A stretch of DNA of 64,000 nt, from positions 95,330,330-95,394,329 of the forward strand of contig CM049307.1 in the NCBI GenBank assembly GCA_026874595.1, written 5' to 3'. Within the stretch, counting starts at the first letter, position 1. Each line of letters begins with the position of its first letter. This stretch comes from Sipunculus nudus. Lineage: Eukaryota > Annelida > Sipuncula > Golfingiida > Sipunculidae. The notes below the pieces were generated by a model. That model did no database searches and was not told the origin of the DNA. It saw only the letters and a program-made list of their open reading frames with translations. A program made the position numbers and the translations under genes. Of the stretch, positions 53,210 through 63,819 are shown piece after piece.

Positions 53210-55514
53210 GGTGGAGGTAACTGCCTCCATTTTCTATTTCTAACTTATCTACATATATGTACATCTAAAAATTCCATCCGGTCTCGGACTACATGACAGG
53301 GCAGTATCACAGGTTTCCTCTCATTTTATATGGGTACTAGGCCGAGTGACTACTGAACCTGCGGCCCTAGGTGCGTAATCGTCCCCATGACTGGGTCATA
53401 CCGGTAAGCGCACTCGTTTGTGAGTAAGTCTGCACAGCGCTGGGGCCGACCGTAAAAAAATTCAACGCCAAGGCTGAGATTAGAACTCACGACCTCCAGG
53501 CTTTGAGTCTTGTACTCTACCTCTGAGCCACAGAAGCCGGTTCAATAAGATGTTTCATTTGTTATATACGAACTGCTATTGATTAGGAAACAAAATAAGA
53601 TTTTTATGGTTCTTTTTATTAAAGCTGGAACATTTATCTTTAGCCTGCATTTTACGTATCCCAGTGACTTTGTATTTTATAAAATTATCTCCGTTTATTC
53701 AAAATGACCTGGATACACTGTGCAGGATTTATTTTACATTTCTTGCGGTGTTAAATGGTCATAATTTCATGCTGTTGCATTCAAGTATTGGCAAAGAAGA
53801 TCACACGCATTCGGAGAATGTATGGTTCCATAATATTGGAATATCCGGCAAGGATGGTGCGGTCAAAAACAACTGGAAAGGCAAGACACTGCAAACCATA
53901 ATAAATGAGCTTAACCACACTAATGTAAGTGTAAAAAATCACATTTTATCACAGTGGTAACATTCTGTTTTCTCCGTTTTTTATCAACACTGTATATTTT
54001 CAGTTTGACTTATATGTTTATCTTGTCGGTTTCCGGCCACTCCTTGTAATAATTAGAATTTATCTCACCCCGTGTGAACGGTTTTGAAATAGAATATGTC
54101 TTGTCGATTACTATGATCATAAATTTATTTCTAAAGCTGTTAATTTCATGAACCTGAAAACGGAATGTCGCGTTGATTTATAAAATAAGTACAATGCATT
54201 TATTGCTATATCTAATAGGTCATGGACATCGTCGAAATGGGCTTACACTTAAAATAAACAACACTGGTTTTGGTAATTAAATGGGGTAATGTCAATTTCT
54301 TTGGAACGTGAATACATTTAATAAATTATCTCTAAAAAAAGCAAGTACATTTACACCTGTCAATATTTTGAATAAGTAATGGAATGTCATGTCCCGTCAA
54401 TTTCTAGAAGAGCTAACGGCTTTTCATGTCTTGAAGGCTTCTAGAAGAATCGATTAAATTTTACGTCTGGTCAATTTCTAAAATAAGGAATACCATTTCA
54501 TGTCTTGTCGATTTCTAAAATAGGTAATGACATTTCATGTCTTGTCAATTTCTGGAGGGACTGATTATGTTTCATGTATTTATGATTAATTTATAAAATA
54601 AGTAATGACATTTCATGTATTGTCGATTTCTGGTATAAGAAATATCTTTTCATGTATTGCATTTTCTAAAAAAAGTTATGAGATTTCAAGTCTTGTCAAT
54701 TTCTAGGAGAAATGTTTTGTGGAAAAGGGTGAGGGTTAGTTATTATTTCCCAACTCTCATCGATTTCTAGAATAGATAATGACATTTTTATTGCTCCTCA
54801 ATTTCTAGAAAAAGAAATGACATTTCATGTCTTTTCAATTTCAAGAATAAGTTATGACATTTAATGTCTTGTCAATTTCTATTATAAGGATTGACATTTC
54901 ATGTCTTGTCCATTTCTGAAATAAGTAATCACTTTTCGTGTCTTGTCAATTTCATGTCTTGTAGATTCTAGAACAAGTACTGATATATCATGAATTCTTG
55001 ATTTCTAGAATAAGTATATACATTGTATGTATTGTCAATTTCTAAAATAACTAATGACATTTCATGTATTGTCGATTACAAGAATAAGTAATGTCATTTC
55101 ATGTCTTTTCGATTTCCAGACTAAGCATTCACATTTCATGTCTTGTCGATATAAAGCTTTCTTTTAGAGTCTGACGTTTCGGTCTACTTTCAGCGCGTCT
55201 TGGAAATCCTTAAGATGGACGTCGAATTTTCGGAATGGGATGCCATCCCAGATATGATAAAGTCAGGTGCCCTCAGCAACGAAAAACAACTTCTTTTTGA
55301 GCTTCACATCTACCAGATGTATCTTTTTGAGAAACCAGATGGACTTTACCAAGTGTACAAACTCCTTAAATCAATTGACGACGCTGGCTTCAAACGCTTC
55401 CAAACGCACATGAACACATACTCGCATTATGTTTCTAAGATCACAGGACAGACACGATTTGCATGCATTGAACTATTTTATATTAACAACCGGTTTCTGA
55501 CTAATGAACATTAG
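42045..55514 (+). CDS. METTL24-like: METTL24-like methyltransferase, paralogue B (six exons, 317 aa)
   Basis: Exons 42045-42218, 42413-42525, 51508-51639, 52615-52689, 53786-53924 and 55194-55514 join without a frame break into 317 codons plus TAG, all with GT-AG borders. Residues about 9-24 ([16 protein letters not shown]) look like a signal-anchor, so the enzyme probably faces the secretory lumen. The SAM-binding domain shows DGGW (116-119), CLVYSFG (134-140), SFDPS (161-165) and [10 protein letters not shown] (217-226). The family usually has Gly at position 223, where this copy has Phe, which may affect activity. The METTL24 reaction is not established. The ATG follows an acceptor-like 'TTGATTTCAG', so a 5' non-coding exon probably lies upstream. 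Confidence 0.85.
42235..42347. repeat. Two (AT)n microsatellites in intron 1
   Basis: Tracts at about 42,235-42,288 and 42,305-42,347 are separated by a short unique spacer. They make Tyr-Ile-rich open frames in several phases. Confidence 0.95.
42413..42525 (+). CDS. METTL24-like B, exon 2
   Basis: 113 nt, acceptor 'TTTTTAATGCAG', donor 'GTGAGT'. It encodes [20 protein letters not shown], then [17 protein letters not shown]. Confidence 0.88.
43685..45690 (+). repeat. LTR-like repeat, copy 2 (tandem partner 1)
   Basis: Homologous to 1,226-2,500. It contains a promoter-like 'GGGTATTTAAGAGAG' (about 44,487), the 25-bp minisatellite (44,575-45,000) and a poly-C tract at 45,396. It ends with 'CAATAAATCTCTGAACTC', which has a polyadenylation-like AATAAA. 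From about 43,990 it is repeated almost exactly by the next 1.7 kb. Confidence 0.75.
45691..47377 (+). repeat. LTR-like repeat, copy 3 (tandem partner 2)
   Basis: Near-identical to 43,990-45,690 with an offset of 1,700 bp. The joint lies at the repeated 'GCCGTTGTAAGC' near 45,680. Visible differences are few: a shorter C-run at 47,095 and single-base changes in the minisatellite. This is a recent tandem duplication. Open frames of 80-101 codons appear twice because of it and are not genes. Confidence 0.9.
47378..47750. other. Intron 2 of METTL24-like B, inverted relative of the 49.2-kb array
   Basis: 47,378-47,510 holds words such as 'TCGGACCACTTATTAC' and 'CATCTCGGACCACTATATCG'. They are reverse complements of the 'AGTGGTCCGAGATCG' units at 49,215-49,385. 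The rest is AT-rich. Confidence 0.55.
47760..48635. repeat. GAAT/GAAAG-rich imperfect simple repeat
   Basis: About 870 bp of purine-rich words such as 'GAATGAAAGAAAGATTGAAT' in irregular order. It explains the 149-codon Phe/Ser/Ile-rich frame on the - strand (47,884-48,333). Confidence 0.95.
49215..49385 (+). repeat. Tandem 'GGTCCGAGATCGTAGTGGCC' array
   Basis: Five to six imperfect units of about 20-35 bp combining 'GTCCGAGAT', 'GTAGTGGCC' and 'ACAAAGT'. It lies 50 bp before the gypsy integrase remnant. Confidence 0.8.
49434..49900 (+). pseudogene. Ty3/gypsy integrase C-terminal remnant
   Basis: The frame from 49,434 reads [20 protein letters not shown], then FFAPLELLYG, matching the end of the gypsy integrase catalytic core (family form: NGxVERFN...SPFELLYG). 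Further on, other frames give a GPF/Y-type module ([19 protein letters not shown]). Several stops and frame changes show it is dead. It lies on the same strand as the LTR-like block upstream and could be part of the same element family. Confidence 0.75.
50040..51507. other. End of intron 2 of METTL24-like B, no recognised element
   Basis: AT-rich. Open frames at 50,660-50,950 and 51,058-51,417 have no recognisable domain and no homologous exon in segment A, so they are not called. Confidence 0.4.
51508..51639 (+). CDS. METTL24-like B, exon 3
   Basis: 132 nt, acceptor 'TATTATTAAAG', donor 'GTAAAAT'. It encodes [20 protein letters not shown], then [20 protein letters not shown] and YSFG. Confidence 0.92.
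52413..52464. repeat. (AT)n microsatellite
   Basis: About 52 bp of alternating AT in intron 3. Confidence 0.95.
52615..52689 (+). CDS. METTL24-like B, exon 4
   Basis: 75 nt, acceptor 'TTTTCTCTCAG', donor 'GTATTA'. It encodes [20 protein letters not shown], then SFDP. The preceding ~50 intron bases are almost the same as in A. Confidence 0.92.
53183..53540 (-). repeat. tRNA-derived SINE, family 1, full-length copy with 27-nt A-tail
   Basis: On the - strand: head 'TGGCTCAGAGGTAGAGT' (A-box-like) and 'GAGTTCTAATCTC' (B-box-like), then the body, the 3' hairpin 'GGAGGCAGTTACCTCC' and an uninterrupted A-tail (T-run 53,183-53,209 on +). It is absent from intron 4 of segment A at this place. The intact tail suggests a relatively recent insertion. 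Confidence 0.85.
53786..53924 (+). CDS. METTL24-like B, exon 5
   Basis: 139 nt, acceptor 'GTTGCATTCAAG', donor 'GTAAGT'. It encodes [20 protein letters not shown], then [20 protein letters not shown]. Confidence 0.92.
54330..55150 (+). repeat. Intronic minisatellite, ~36-bp unit
   Basis: Around twenty imperfect units of the form 'ACATTTCATGTCTTGTCAAT' + 'TTCTAGAATAAGTAATG' fill intron 5 of METTL24-like B. The paralogous intron has only a handful of units (32,340-32,560). Confidence 0.9.
55194..55514 (+). CDS. METTL24-like B, terminal exon 6
   Basis: 321 nt including TAG, acceptor 'GTCTACTTTCAG'. It encodes [20 protein letters not shown], ending [12 protein letters not shown]. The motif Gly present in A (DVEGSEW) is Phe here (DVEFSEW). 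Confidence 0.92.
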   Translation, partial: RVLEILKMDVEFSEWDAIPDMIKSGALSNEKQLLFELHIYQMYLFEKPDGLYQVYKLLKSIDDAGFKRFQTHMNTYSHYVSKITGQTRFACIELFYINNRFLTNEH

Positions 55515-56559
55515 GCCTCACAGTTAAATTTAATTCCTTCAAGTTAAGTCATTTTCTTGCCAGAAGAATTGTTCAGAAATTAATAAATACACGTTATTTT
55601 ATTGTTATTTAAATATACTAATGTAAATCGCATTAAGTCCTAAATAAAGCATGTACAATTAGAGTAAACTTGCAAGTATATTACCAACACTGTGTTTTTA
55701 AATATTATCTAAAGTTAATAAAGCAAAGAGAAGGGAAATATGTATTTCTTGTTGATGCTTCGTTTGTTGAACATATCTATAAGTATGTGTAAAAGGAAAG
55801 GAAACTCAAAACATGCTAAAAATTCAGTTTACTACAAGGTCTTTCATTATGGTTCAGAAACAAAATCGGAAAAACAAAAGTCACCACTGCGGTACCAACT
55901 TTAAGTTGCGGCTGGTAAAATTGGATATCACACATTTGCAAATTATTTCATTCTTCGAAGTTTAGGCAGATCTATTCAGTATTGATATCAAGCTAGGAAA
56001 CATATGAACTTTAGCCAGTAATTGGATGTGGTTGAAATAATAGTAGTTTTAAGTACTGTGTGTGTCTTTTTTTCAAATTAATAGGATGTTGGATAGACGC
56101 ATCTGTCTGTAATGTTCTGTCCGTACATTTCTTTGAACATGTAACGTATCTAGAGTTTTCATATCTTAATTTAACACGTTCAGTTAGAAAAATTAATTTA
56201 CCGATAATCTGACCGGCTAATGATACCTGAGCTCCGAGTGAGATGGCAAGACCGTAGCACGGCCCAGAAGCACTACACTGGATGAGACTTTATGCCATTC
56301 TGCAAGCTCGTGTGCGCTGTACCAGGGGCTTTTAAAATTATTCCTGTTAATGTTTGTTCTGAAATTGGTTCTTCAGAGTTTACAGCATGCAAGAAGAGTT
56401 TTATGATAAAATATAATGTGGGTATACGTATTGTAAATTGAGTGATCATTTAATAAAAAAATAGGAATATTTATCTATTGTTTCTGAGGGCAGCCTATCA
56501 ATAATTTTACTTTGGTTTAGTATCCGCTAATTTGGATCCCAGGTTTTTCATCTCTGATC

Positions 56560-59500
56560 ATGGATGTCCTTTCTTCCGATCTCACAGATGCCAACATAAT
56601 TAAAAAAATAAGAGAAAGTAACCTCAAGCAAGCTAAAACACAGGGTCATAGGAGACTATCCCGAACAACTCCATGAATGATTTCATATTACAACATATAC
56701 TAATTCATGTACAAGATGTCGACTAAGAAAACATTTTGATTATTCATGCGAACTTGAATGGAAATGCGGTTTTCGTAATATCAAGTTTCCCCAAATTAGA
56801 TGTAAAAGATGCGTTATTTTGAAATGATAAACTGATATTGTAAACCAGCCGATGTATACATGTGTTTGCCTACCTGCCAGCGGCGCTGCTATCATTGAAG
56901 CTAAGCCAACAGACACTAAACTGACACCAAACGAATGAGTGATGACGTCATCACCAAATGAATATACCAGTGCTATAGGCAGCACCACGGCATAGCCACC
57001 CATCAAATTAGCGAAAAAGTTATGCGGAATTCCATGAATTGGTGTCAATATAGATCAGGGTTATGAGTTAACGAGGAAATTGAAAGACTCCTCTTACTAC
57101 TACCTGCAACTCTCAGAACTGACGATTCGGTGTTTTGTTTACTACTTAAGGTACTTCTGGTGATATGTAATTTGTAAATTACATAGTCAAAATCTCCGAT
57201 TGGTGTCATGTATTGACACTAATGGGATGGCCCGAATAGCAGTGAATGCCCTTTTGTTGATGTGAGATATTGGGATATGAATGGTAGGGAAACCGGAAGT
57301 AAATATGTTATGGCGCTTAAACCGGAGATTTTGCATCTTTGTAAGCTGAGAGAGTATTAAGGGCATTCAATGACTGCATATGTGTGTCTAGATATATTTA
57401 AATAGGTTATATTTAAGTACTGCAGCTATGACATTATCCCTGACAACGAACCTGAGAAACGGCAAAATATATAGCTGAATGACAATACTATTGGTCCAAA
57501 ACACTTTGAAATATTTATCAAAGAGAGCGGCTTTTTTCATTTTTTACCCATCTGTTGGTAAAGCTAATACCTAGATGATTTCCACAATAGTAGTTGATGA
57601 GTAGCAACAAACATGACACAAAAACGAAACATTTTTCAGGTGGTGTTCTACCGTCTCCCTAAATTTGTATATTTTTCTATAAAAGACCGGCATTTAGGCT
57701 CTTATCTCCTATATTTTCTGTATAAATTGAATTTCTAATAAAACAGTGTTAATGCAAGTTTGCATGAAGGATGACATGTAAAATGAAATAATCAGGTTTA
57801 CAAAGGTTAATATGATGGTTTGTTGCATCATTAACGGAAAGGCATTTTTTTCTCGGAAAGGCTAACTTGTTTTAATGCCTATCGTTTGGAGAAATGATAG
57901 TTTCTAAGTATTATGTTCCCTGCACCGCGCATCAGGCAGCTAAATATGCGACACCATTAATCGTATTGACACTGCCGTTTATCTGAAAACACCGTTTCTG
58001 GCACAGGACCAAAAAAGCATATCAACCAGAGCGGATAACGCATGTTTAAAATTTGGAGCTCGATGCAATTTGTAATACTACACTCTCGTTGATCTGATTA
58101 CGATTCTTCTCTTTGTGGCCAACCTGTGGTGTAACCCAGAGTTTTTTGTTATACAAAGCAGGAATTAAAATGAGGGAGATCTGGGACAACGGCATTTTAT
58201 GACCATTGATTTGGGAGCGTGTGATGCAGGATACACAAAATAACTTGTATCCACCTTATACGAAGCCTATTATGGCAATCTTTGCGTACATAGACCACAG
58301 ACTGTTACAGACAGGAACCAAGATGAGACCCACGCCTGCCAAGGCAACACTAAGCTGTTGTAGACGGAGACGCCGTCCTTGTAGAAACGATACATTCCCC
58401 ATTAATCCTGATGTAATTCTTCCAATTTAACTCTCAATGCCGATACAAAAAAAGAACCCTTTGGTTTCATCTTTAGTAAAACCCATATCACTGCCTTTAG
58501 CTGGAGCAAACACGTACATTATACAGTCCCAGAAAGTATATTACAATTTTCAGTTTCTTGAGGAGTCTAGAATATGTGGTGAACTTTAGTGTTTTCAACA
58601 GTTTTTGTGGAATTCGTGCCCTGCGTTTGTATTTGCTTTTTCATTCAAAAAAAGTTTTGATTAGACTGAGGTTCATCTTTGAATTCGTGTAGTCCCATTT
58701 TTCCATCCTGCTTATATTGTATAGTTTGAGAGTCATCACGTCGTGGGTGTACCAATAACCAAAGCCATACACACTGAAGGGTTATCCTTTATTGACATAC
58801 AGTCCCGCCAGGAATATTTGTCCAGCAAGAACCTGACAAACGGAGACATTACAAAAACACGAGGCTAGATCCGGACATACACAGTCAACTTGCCACTGCT
58901 CTGTTACGGTGGAAGTATTTCTGAATTGATACGCTGAACAAGAGGTACAAGAAGGCGAAACCAGCACCTAACAACAAGGAAAATTGTGATTATTACACAC
59001 AATCTCGAGCGTAATCTGAACACAATTTTCAGGACAATTCCGATGGATTTTGGTGTGGATCTGGAACATGATCCGAATTCAGGAATACAATCAAGGAATA
59101 CTCACACTTGTACAGTAACTTATTCATGAATGAACCTAAGAAAAACGCCGAATATGTCAATGTAAACAATGTGGTGGTCTGCATTCCTTAAGAATGTGGA
59201 TAACTAAATTCACTTGAATAAGTTTGAACATCACACTCCAAGGTCCAATCAGCGTCGCCAAAATAATGTTGAGTCAACGCAGAGAATACGTTGATCTACG
59301 ATGCTAAATTTATCAACGGGATGTCAACTATTGGGAAGACTGTTTCGGTGATATGAAAGACTTAATTGTGAACAACAATCAGAATATCATTATGGCTACC
59401 CTAGTGTCAGGTGATTTTCTAGATTAATTTTCAAGACTGGTTTAAACAAAGTCAATGAAGTAACATCAAACCAAACATTAGATTACTCAATGTCGGGTTT

Positions 59501-60133
59501 CAATCAGGGGCTGATGCAAGATTCAGAAAAAAAGGAGGGATCGGCTAGGACTAATGGCAAAACATGAAAATAGGTTCCCAGATATGGAAGAGGGGAGGGC
59601 CTAATATTGGTTCTGAAACGATTAAAAAGGATTGCAGGGGCTAAAAGAACAGAAATGTGATCATAGTTTCTTAAGTGAACCGCCTAATCCTCGGGGTTCA
59701 ATGAATTCATGTACTAACCTGACCACATAATTTTTTTAACACAGTCTTAATTTCATAAGGAGCTGCGAAGGAACATTACAGTTTACATCATTTCTGAAAG
59801 TGATTCTTTTCCTATATGCTACACCACACATTGCATATTGTTGGTAAATCTAGATTTTACTGCACAAATTGATTAATATATTTATTTCATATACGTGAAA
59901 TAAGGAAATATATAAAATATAAATATAAATATAAATATGAAATAAAAAAAATATTTATATATATATAAGACGGTTTAGATGTTCTCTTTAATGTACGTTC
60001 CTGTAAATAAACCGTAACTGACTGTAAAAACAACAACATAAACAACAATCAGTCCAGCCGTCGACAACAGACCCCGATCACACCGGCTGGGCGGAGACCG
60101 AACACATCAAGGAAAGCACTGATCATCAAGGCT
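56560..60133 (-). pseudogene. SLC16 (monocarboxylate transporter)-like pseudogene B
   Basis: Counterpart of 33,770-37,115. Exon remnants on the - strand: 60133-~59990 (SAFLDVFGLRPAGVIG, then a one-base frameshift and stop); 58967-~58790 (GAGFAFLYLLFSVSIQKYFH, an MCT helix followed by the basic YF..R segment, then TGA and a frameshift); 58566-58255 (KKLKIVIYFLG and transporter-like sequence, internally shortened, TAA at its end); ~57025-56874 (VVLPIALVYSFGDDVITHSF, then GLASMIAAPLAG with a good donor); and ~56690-56560 (last exon with two stops and no clear acceptor). The family call rests on the LASMIAAPLAG and YDPVF-type motifs of MCT carriers. Multiple lesions make it a pseudogene. Confidence 0.72.
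59040..59220 (+). repeat. Dispersed repeat with 'GTGTGGATC..GAACATGATC' core
   Basis: Shares ordered words with 36,030-36,150 (+), 62,030-62,210 (+) and 63,180-63,400 (-): 'TTTTGGTTTGGATCCG'-like start, 'ATCAAGGAATATTCACA', 'CATGAATGAAC' and 'GCCGAATATGTTAATG'. It overlaps the SLC16-like intron in both segments. Confidence 0.65.
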
Positions 60134-60305
60134 AATTACAGAAGTATATACAAGTACATACAATGATGGATTAGTTAGGCACTGTTTGTCCGAAATAAGA
60201 GAAACCCAGCTGTCAATGCCTACTTTCTTTCAAGGCTGGGGTCAAATAGATGAAGTCACATACAAATAAAACTAAATAAACCACTTAATTAAAATAGACA
60301 TACAA

Positions 60306-62029
60306 AGCAAAATAGTCAAAATCAAAGTTTAAATACGATACATCAAAAATGAATACTTTACATACAATAGGAAGCGACCAAGGACTAGGTAATTGATAAG
60401 TTTGATAAAATGAACAAAATATTTCATTTATAATGCTCATTGACAATCTTGAAACGTCTGAGGATGAAGCGAAGGAACAAAGTTCTTCTTTTATGTTGTC
60501 TAATATAAATTACCTTTCTTTAAATTTATTTTACATGGTTTGTACAACTAGTTTTCAAATGAAGGGGTTCCATTAAGACATATACAAGGGTTCCACAAAG
60601 AATCTAAGATCTCATTAATCAGTCCACTCAGTCCTTCAAGGTTTCCTCCGTGAAATATAATAGGGATTCCAGATGAAAATCGGTAGGGTTCCATTAACTA
60701 ATCATGTACTTAAAGGGCCTAACCATCTAAACACATGTTGAATAAACAAGAAGAACCGCTTCTACCCTTTAAATTAATGTGAACCTTTCAAAATATTGCC
60801 CTGAAACCGTTTGCTTACTCCTGTAAACGTATGTTAAAAACAATGGACCGGGTGCGATCACAGATCTTGGTCAAGGCTTTAGCTTTTCGCTTCATCTGGC
60901 GGACTTCTTTCTCCTCTACATTCTTGATGTATTAACACTGAGACAGATGAAAGAAGACTAGCATGTGTGTGCAAAATTGTCATTATATATCGAATAATAT
61001 TGCATAGGTACTGAAATAAAATTAAATATTTGTGTAACATTATGAAAAAAAAATTATTACAAGTAGATAAAGTCATTTGCGAATTGTTATAATGATCACC
61101 AACAAGGAAGTTTAAAATAAATCTTGCAGATTTGCCAGAATATGAAGTGTGAAAAAACGGGAGAAATTAGATGAGTCTGTAACAAATACAATTTTTTTTA
61201 ATTATACGCCTTCCTCCAAACATTTTCCCCCTGAACACAAAAAAAAAACACTTGTGTTTGGGGAATAGGTGTCGAATGTTTGCTTCCAATCGAAAATCGA
61301 AAACCGGCACTGAATGATAAATGATGATTTGTTAAAAATATTATAAATATAATTGTACCAATACGTTAATAAAAGTAAACGCTTGTTTTGAACACCAGAC
61401 ACGCTGTTACAGGTGCTTAGCATGGTGGCGACTACTCTTATGGATCCCGACCAATTATTTCATAAGAGTAGGTGGCGGTTTTAGCCACCAGAATGGCCAC
61501 GATGTTCGTGCGGCGCGCACACTGCGAAAAATAGGACTCACAAGAGTATCACTTTCTGGTTAGGGTTTGTGGGCTTCATACTCATCCATCCTCAATGCAC
61601 CGAGGCTTCTAAATACAGCAGCGGGGGTATAAATGTAGTGAACAGGCCAATGTAGACCATTCAAATATATCTGGTAGGAATTTCTTCAAAGCAAAGTACA
61701 TACACATGGGTGTTTCTGAGGTGCAGTCTTCATGGAAAGAGTTATTGTATGTAAGCATACGTATGCGAAGTCTAAACAGAGGGTGTTTCCTTCAGAGGTA
61801 ATAGATTATGATCTTAAAGTTCGACAGTTAAGACAAGTTGTACACTTCCTAACCGGAAAAGGTTCATTTTGAATAAAAAACAACAACCGGCATAAGGGTG
61901 TCCGCCAGTGAACCAAATGAAAAGGGAATGCGTTCATCCCCTTCACGTGTATGTGTGTTGTTCACAACATAACTCAATCCTGAAAAGAATCACCAAAAAT
62001 TTCAGTTCATTTCGAAAATGGGCCTAGGA
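60306..62029. other. Intergenic, no recognised gene
   Basis: Open frames at 60,879-61,076 and 61,202-61,423 (-) show no recognisable domain. 61,440-61,560 has GC-richer sequence ('GGTGGCGGTTTTAGCCACC' is a short palindrome). No exon can be supported. Confidence 0.4.
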
Positions 62030-62210
62030 AAATCGTTTAAATTTTGGTTTGGATCCGACACATTACCATGATTCGGGAACGTCATCAAGGAATATTCACA
62101 AATGTAAAGTCACTTACACATAAATGAACCTGGGAATATGGGCCGAATATATGAATGCATACATGATGGAGGCTGTATATTCCTTAGAATGCAGATTTCT
62201 AGTTTACCTT
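62030..62210 (+). repeat. Dispersed repeat, further copy
   Basis: Same word order as 59,040-59,220 ('ACCATGATTCGGGAACGTCA', 'AAGGAATATTCACAAATGTA', 'ATAAATGAACCTGGGAATAT'). Confidence 0.65.
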
Positions 62211-63179
62211 GCGTGTAATTAAAATACTTTATTGATAAATCATTGATAAAATCTACGGATTATAAAATTGTGCCACTTAATGGTTTTAATTTCAAGTTAA
62301 TTTTAAGGTATTTCTTGGTAGTTCATCTGAGGTGCCGGGGAACAGCTCCATTCACAGTAATAGAAAATCATTGTCAATAAATACAATTATTATAAATCAT
62401 AAACATAAAATGTCGGGCCAACACAGGATAGAAAGCAAACGGTGGTTTGCAGTATGTTTAAAACTTAAGGCCATGTGTGCGTTAACATCATGTAAAGTGC
62501 ATTTGTATAACGACTGCGATCAAATTATACATTTTGTGACAGTTATTTTTTTTTTCTCGCGCTGACAGTTGATATACAATAGTTCTCCCCCAAAGTGATT
62601 ACCGAGAGGTAACATCTGTGGATACTGACCTCCAGGCATGTGGCATTATGATGTGGTTCGGAATTGGGGCTCAACAGTGTGTACTTGTACAATTTAAAGA
62701 TATAGAACAACACTGTTTAATTGAAATATAATTTAAACTCTTAACCTACAAATAATCAAAGTTCATTATATATGATTAAGTTTAACATGGATTTAAAATG
62801 TATAGCCACACTTGACAGGCACGGCCTTATAATATAGCTACCCTCCCAGGGTAGGTTCATCTCGGCTAAACAGCTTGATCCCTAGAGGCAGCTCCATCCT
62901 CCGTCCAGATTTTTTTAGCCCACGAAATCTGCATTGGGCGGAGTCACTGACTGTCTGTGATTTGCTGTTAGCCGTGGTCAGTTGATTGATGGTGGACATG
63001 CATTGACTATAGTGACAGATGAGAGGAGGGTCCTTACAGTATAACGCCTTATGCTGGTCAGTACTGGTAGGGCGAGTCAGGAAGAGAACTGCAAGGCAGA
63101 TGCATCTGGCTGGGTACAGGGGCTGCCAGCCTAACTACTTGTACAAAAGCAAGGCATGGTAAGCGCCCATCAAAATGTA
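62211..63179. other. Intergenic, no recognised gene
   Basis: AT-rich to 62,620, then mixed composition. No gene or known element is recognised. Confidence 0.35.
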
Positions 63180-63400
63180 AAGAATTCATAATCATATATA
63201 TGAAGCTAGAAATATGCATTCCACCAACATTCACTTTTTCTGCCATATTCCCATTAAGCATTCGTGCATGAGTCACTGTACATTTGTGAATATACCTTGA
63301 CGACATTTCTGAATCCGGATCATTCGCTGGGTCCACACTAAAATCGAACAGAATCTTCATTGGCACATTCCCGAAATGCAAAGAAATTTCACGAGATTCC
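63180..63400 (-). repeat. Dispersed repeat, inverted copy inside a spurious ORF
   Basis: The - strand holds the same repeat as 62,030-62,210 (GTGTGGACCCAGCGAATGAT, then 'AAGGTATATTCACAAATGTA'). A 114-codon open frame (63,402-63,058) spans it. Because the frame is built on a repeat, it is not called a gene. Confidence 0.6.
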
Positions 63401-63589
63401 ATTCATGATGGTGACATTCATGTGGTGGACAAAGACATAAACACACTCAAACACACACAGACATACAAACGGGAATGAACGCATAACCTCTTGGGGGAGG
63501 TAGTAAACTGTTTATTTTTCCGATCGAACATATAACCCTTTTCTTCCCCGAGTGCAAATAGTGCATGATAGACACAAAGTGTTATTCTA

Positions 63590-63800
63590 CACTGCTATCC
63601 CGCTCAATTATAACCTTCAGCCGATCATAGAGATGGGCGTACAACGCCATCTTAGGTGGTCCCAGTTGCAACTCCTGACTTACCGATAGACTGGTTCCAA
63701 CTCCGATATGCACGCTCATACGCTCATCGGTTGTCGTGGACGCTTACGCGGTCATGATTGATTATCCATGAGAAATTCTTGTAAAATAACTTTCTTGAGT
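63590..63800 (+). repeat. SINE family 2, partial copy
   Basis: Matches 8,085-8,290: 'CATAGAGATGGGCGTACAAC', 'CCCAGTTGCAACTCCTGACT', 'AGACTGGTTCCAACTCC', 'TATGCACGCTCATA'. No tRNA-like head is recognised here. Confidence 0.8.
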
Positions 63801-63819
63801 TTTTTATTTTTATATTTCC

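Larger units (their letters stand above)
40165..60305 (+). repeat. Segmental duplication, copy B
   Basis: Collinear counterpart of 10,850-37,295. Insertions unique to B include sequence at about 41,160-41,850, the LTR-like tandem block and gypsy remnant in intron 2, and a full SINE in intron 4. Unique losses include part of the SLC16-like 312-nt exon. Confidence 0.85.

Noticed and set aside
55970-56300. Possible further SLC16-like exon on the - strand (SASGPCYGLAISLGAQVSLA...)
   Set aside because: It is a short hydrophobic frame ending near a GTAAAT donor, but has no clear acceptor, no counterpart of known order in segment A and no diagnostic motif.
63058-63402. 114-codon frame near the right end
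   Set aside because: It spans a dispersed repeat also found at 36,030, 59,040 and 62,030, and has no recognisable domain.
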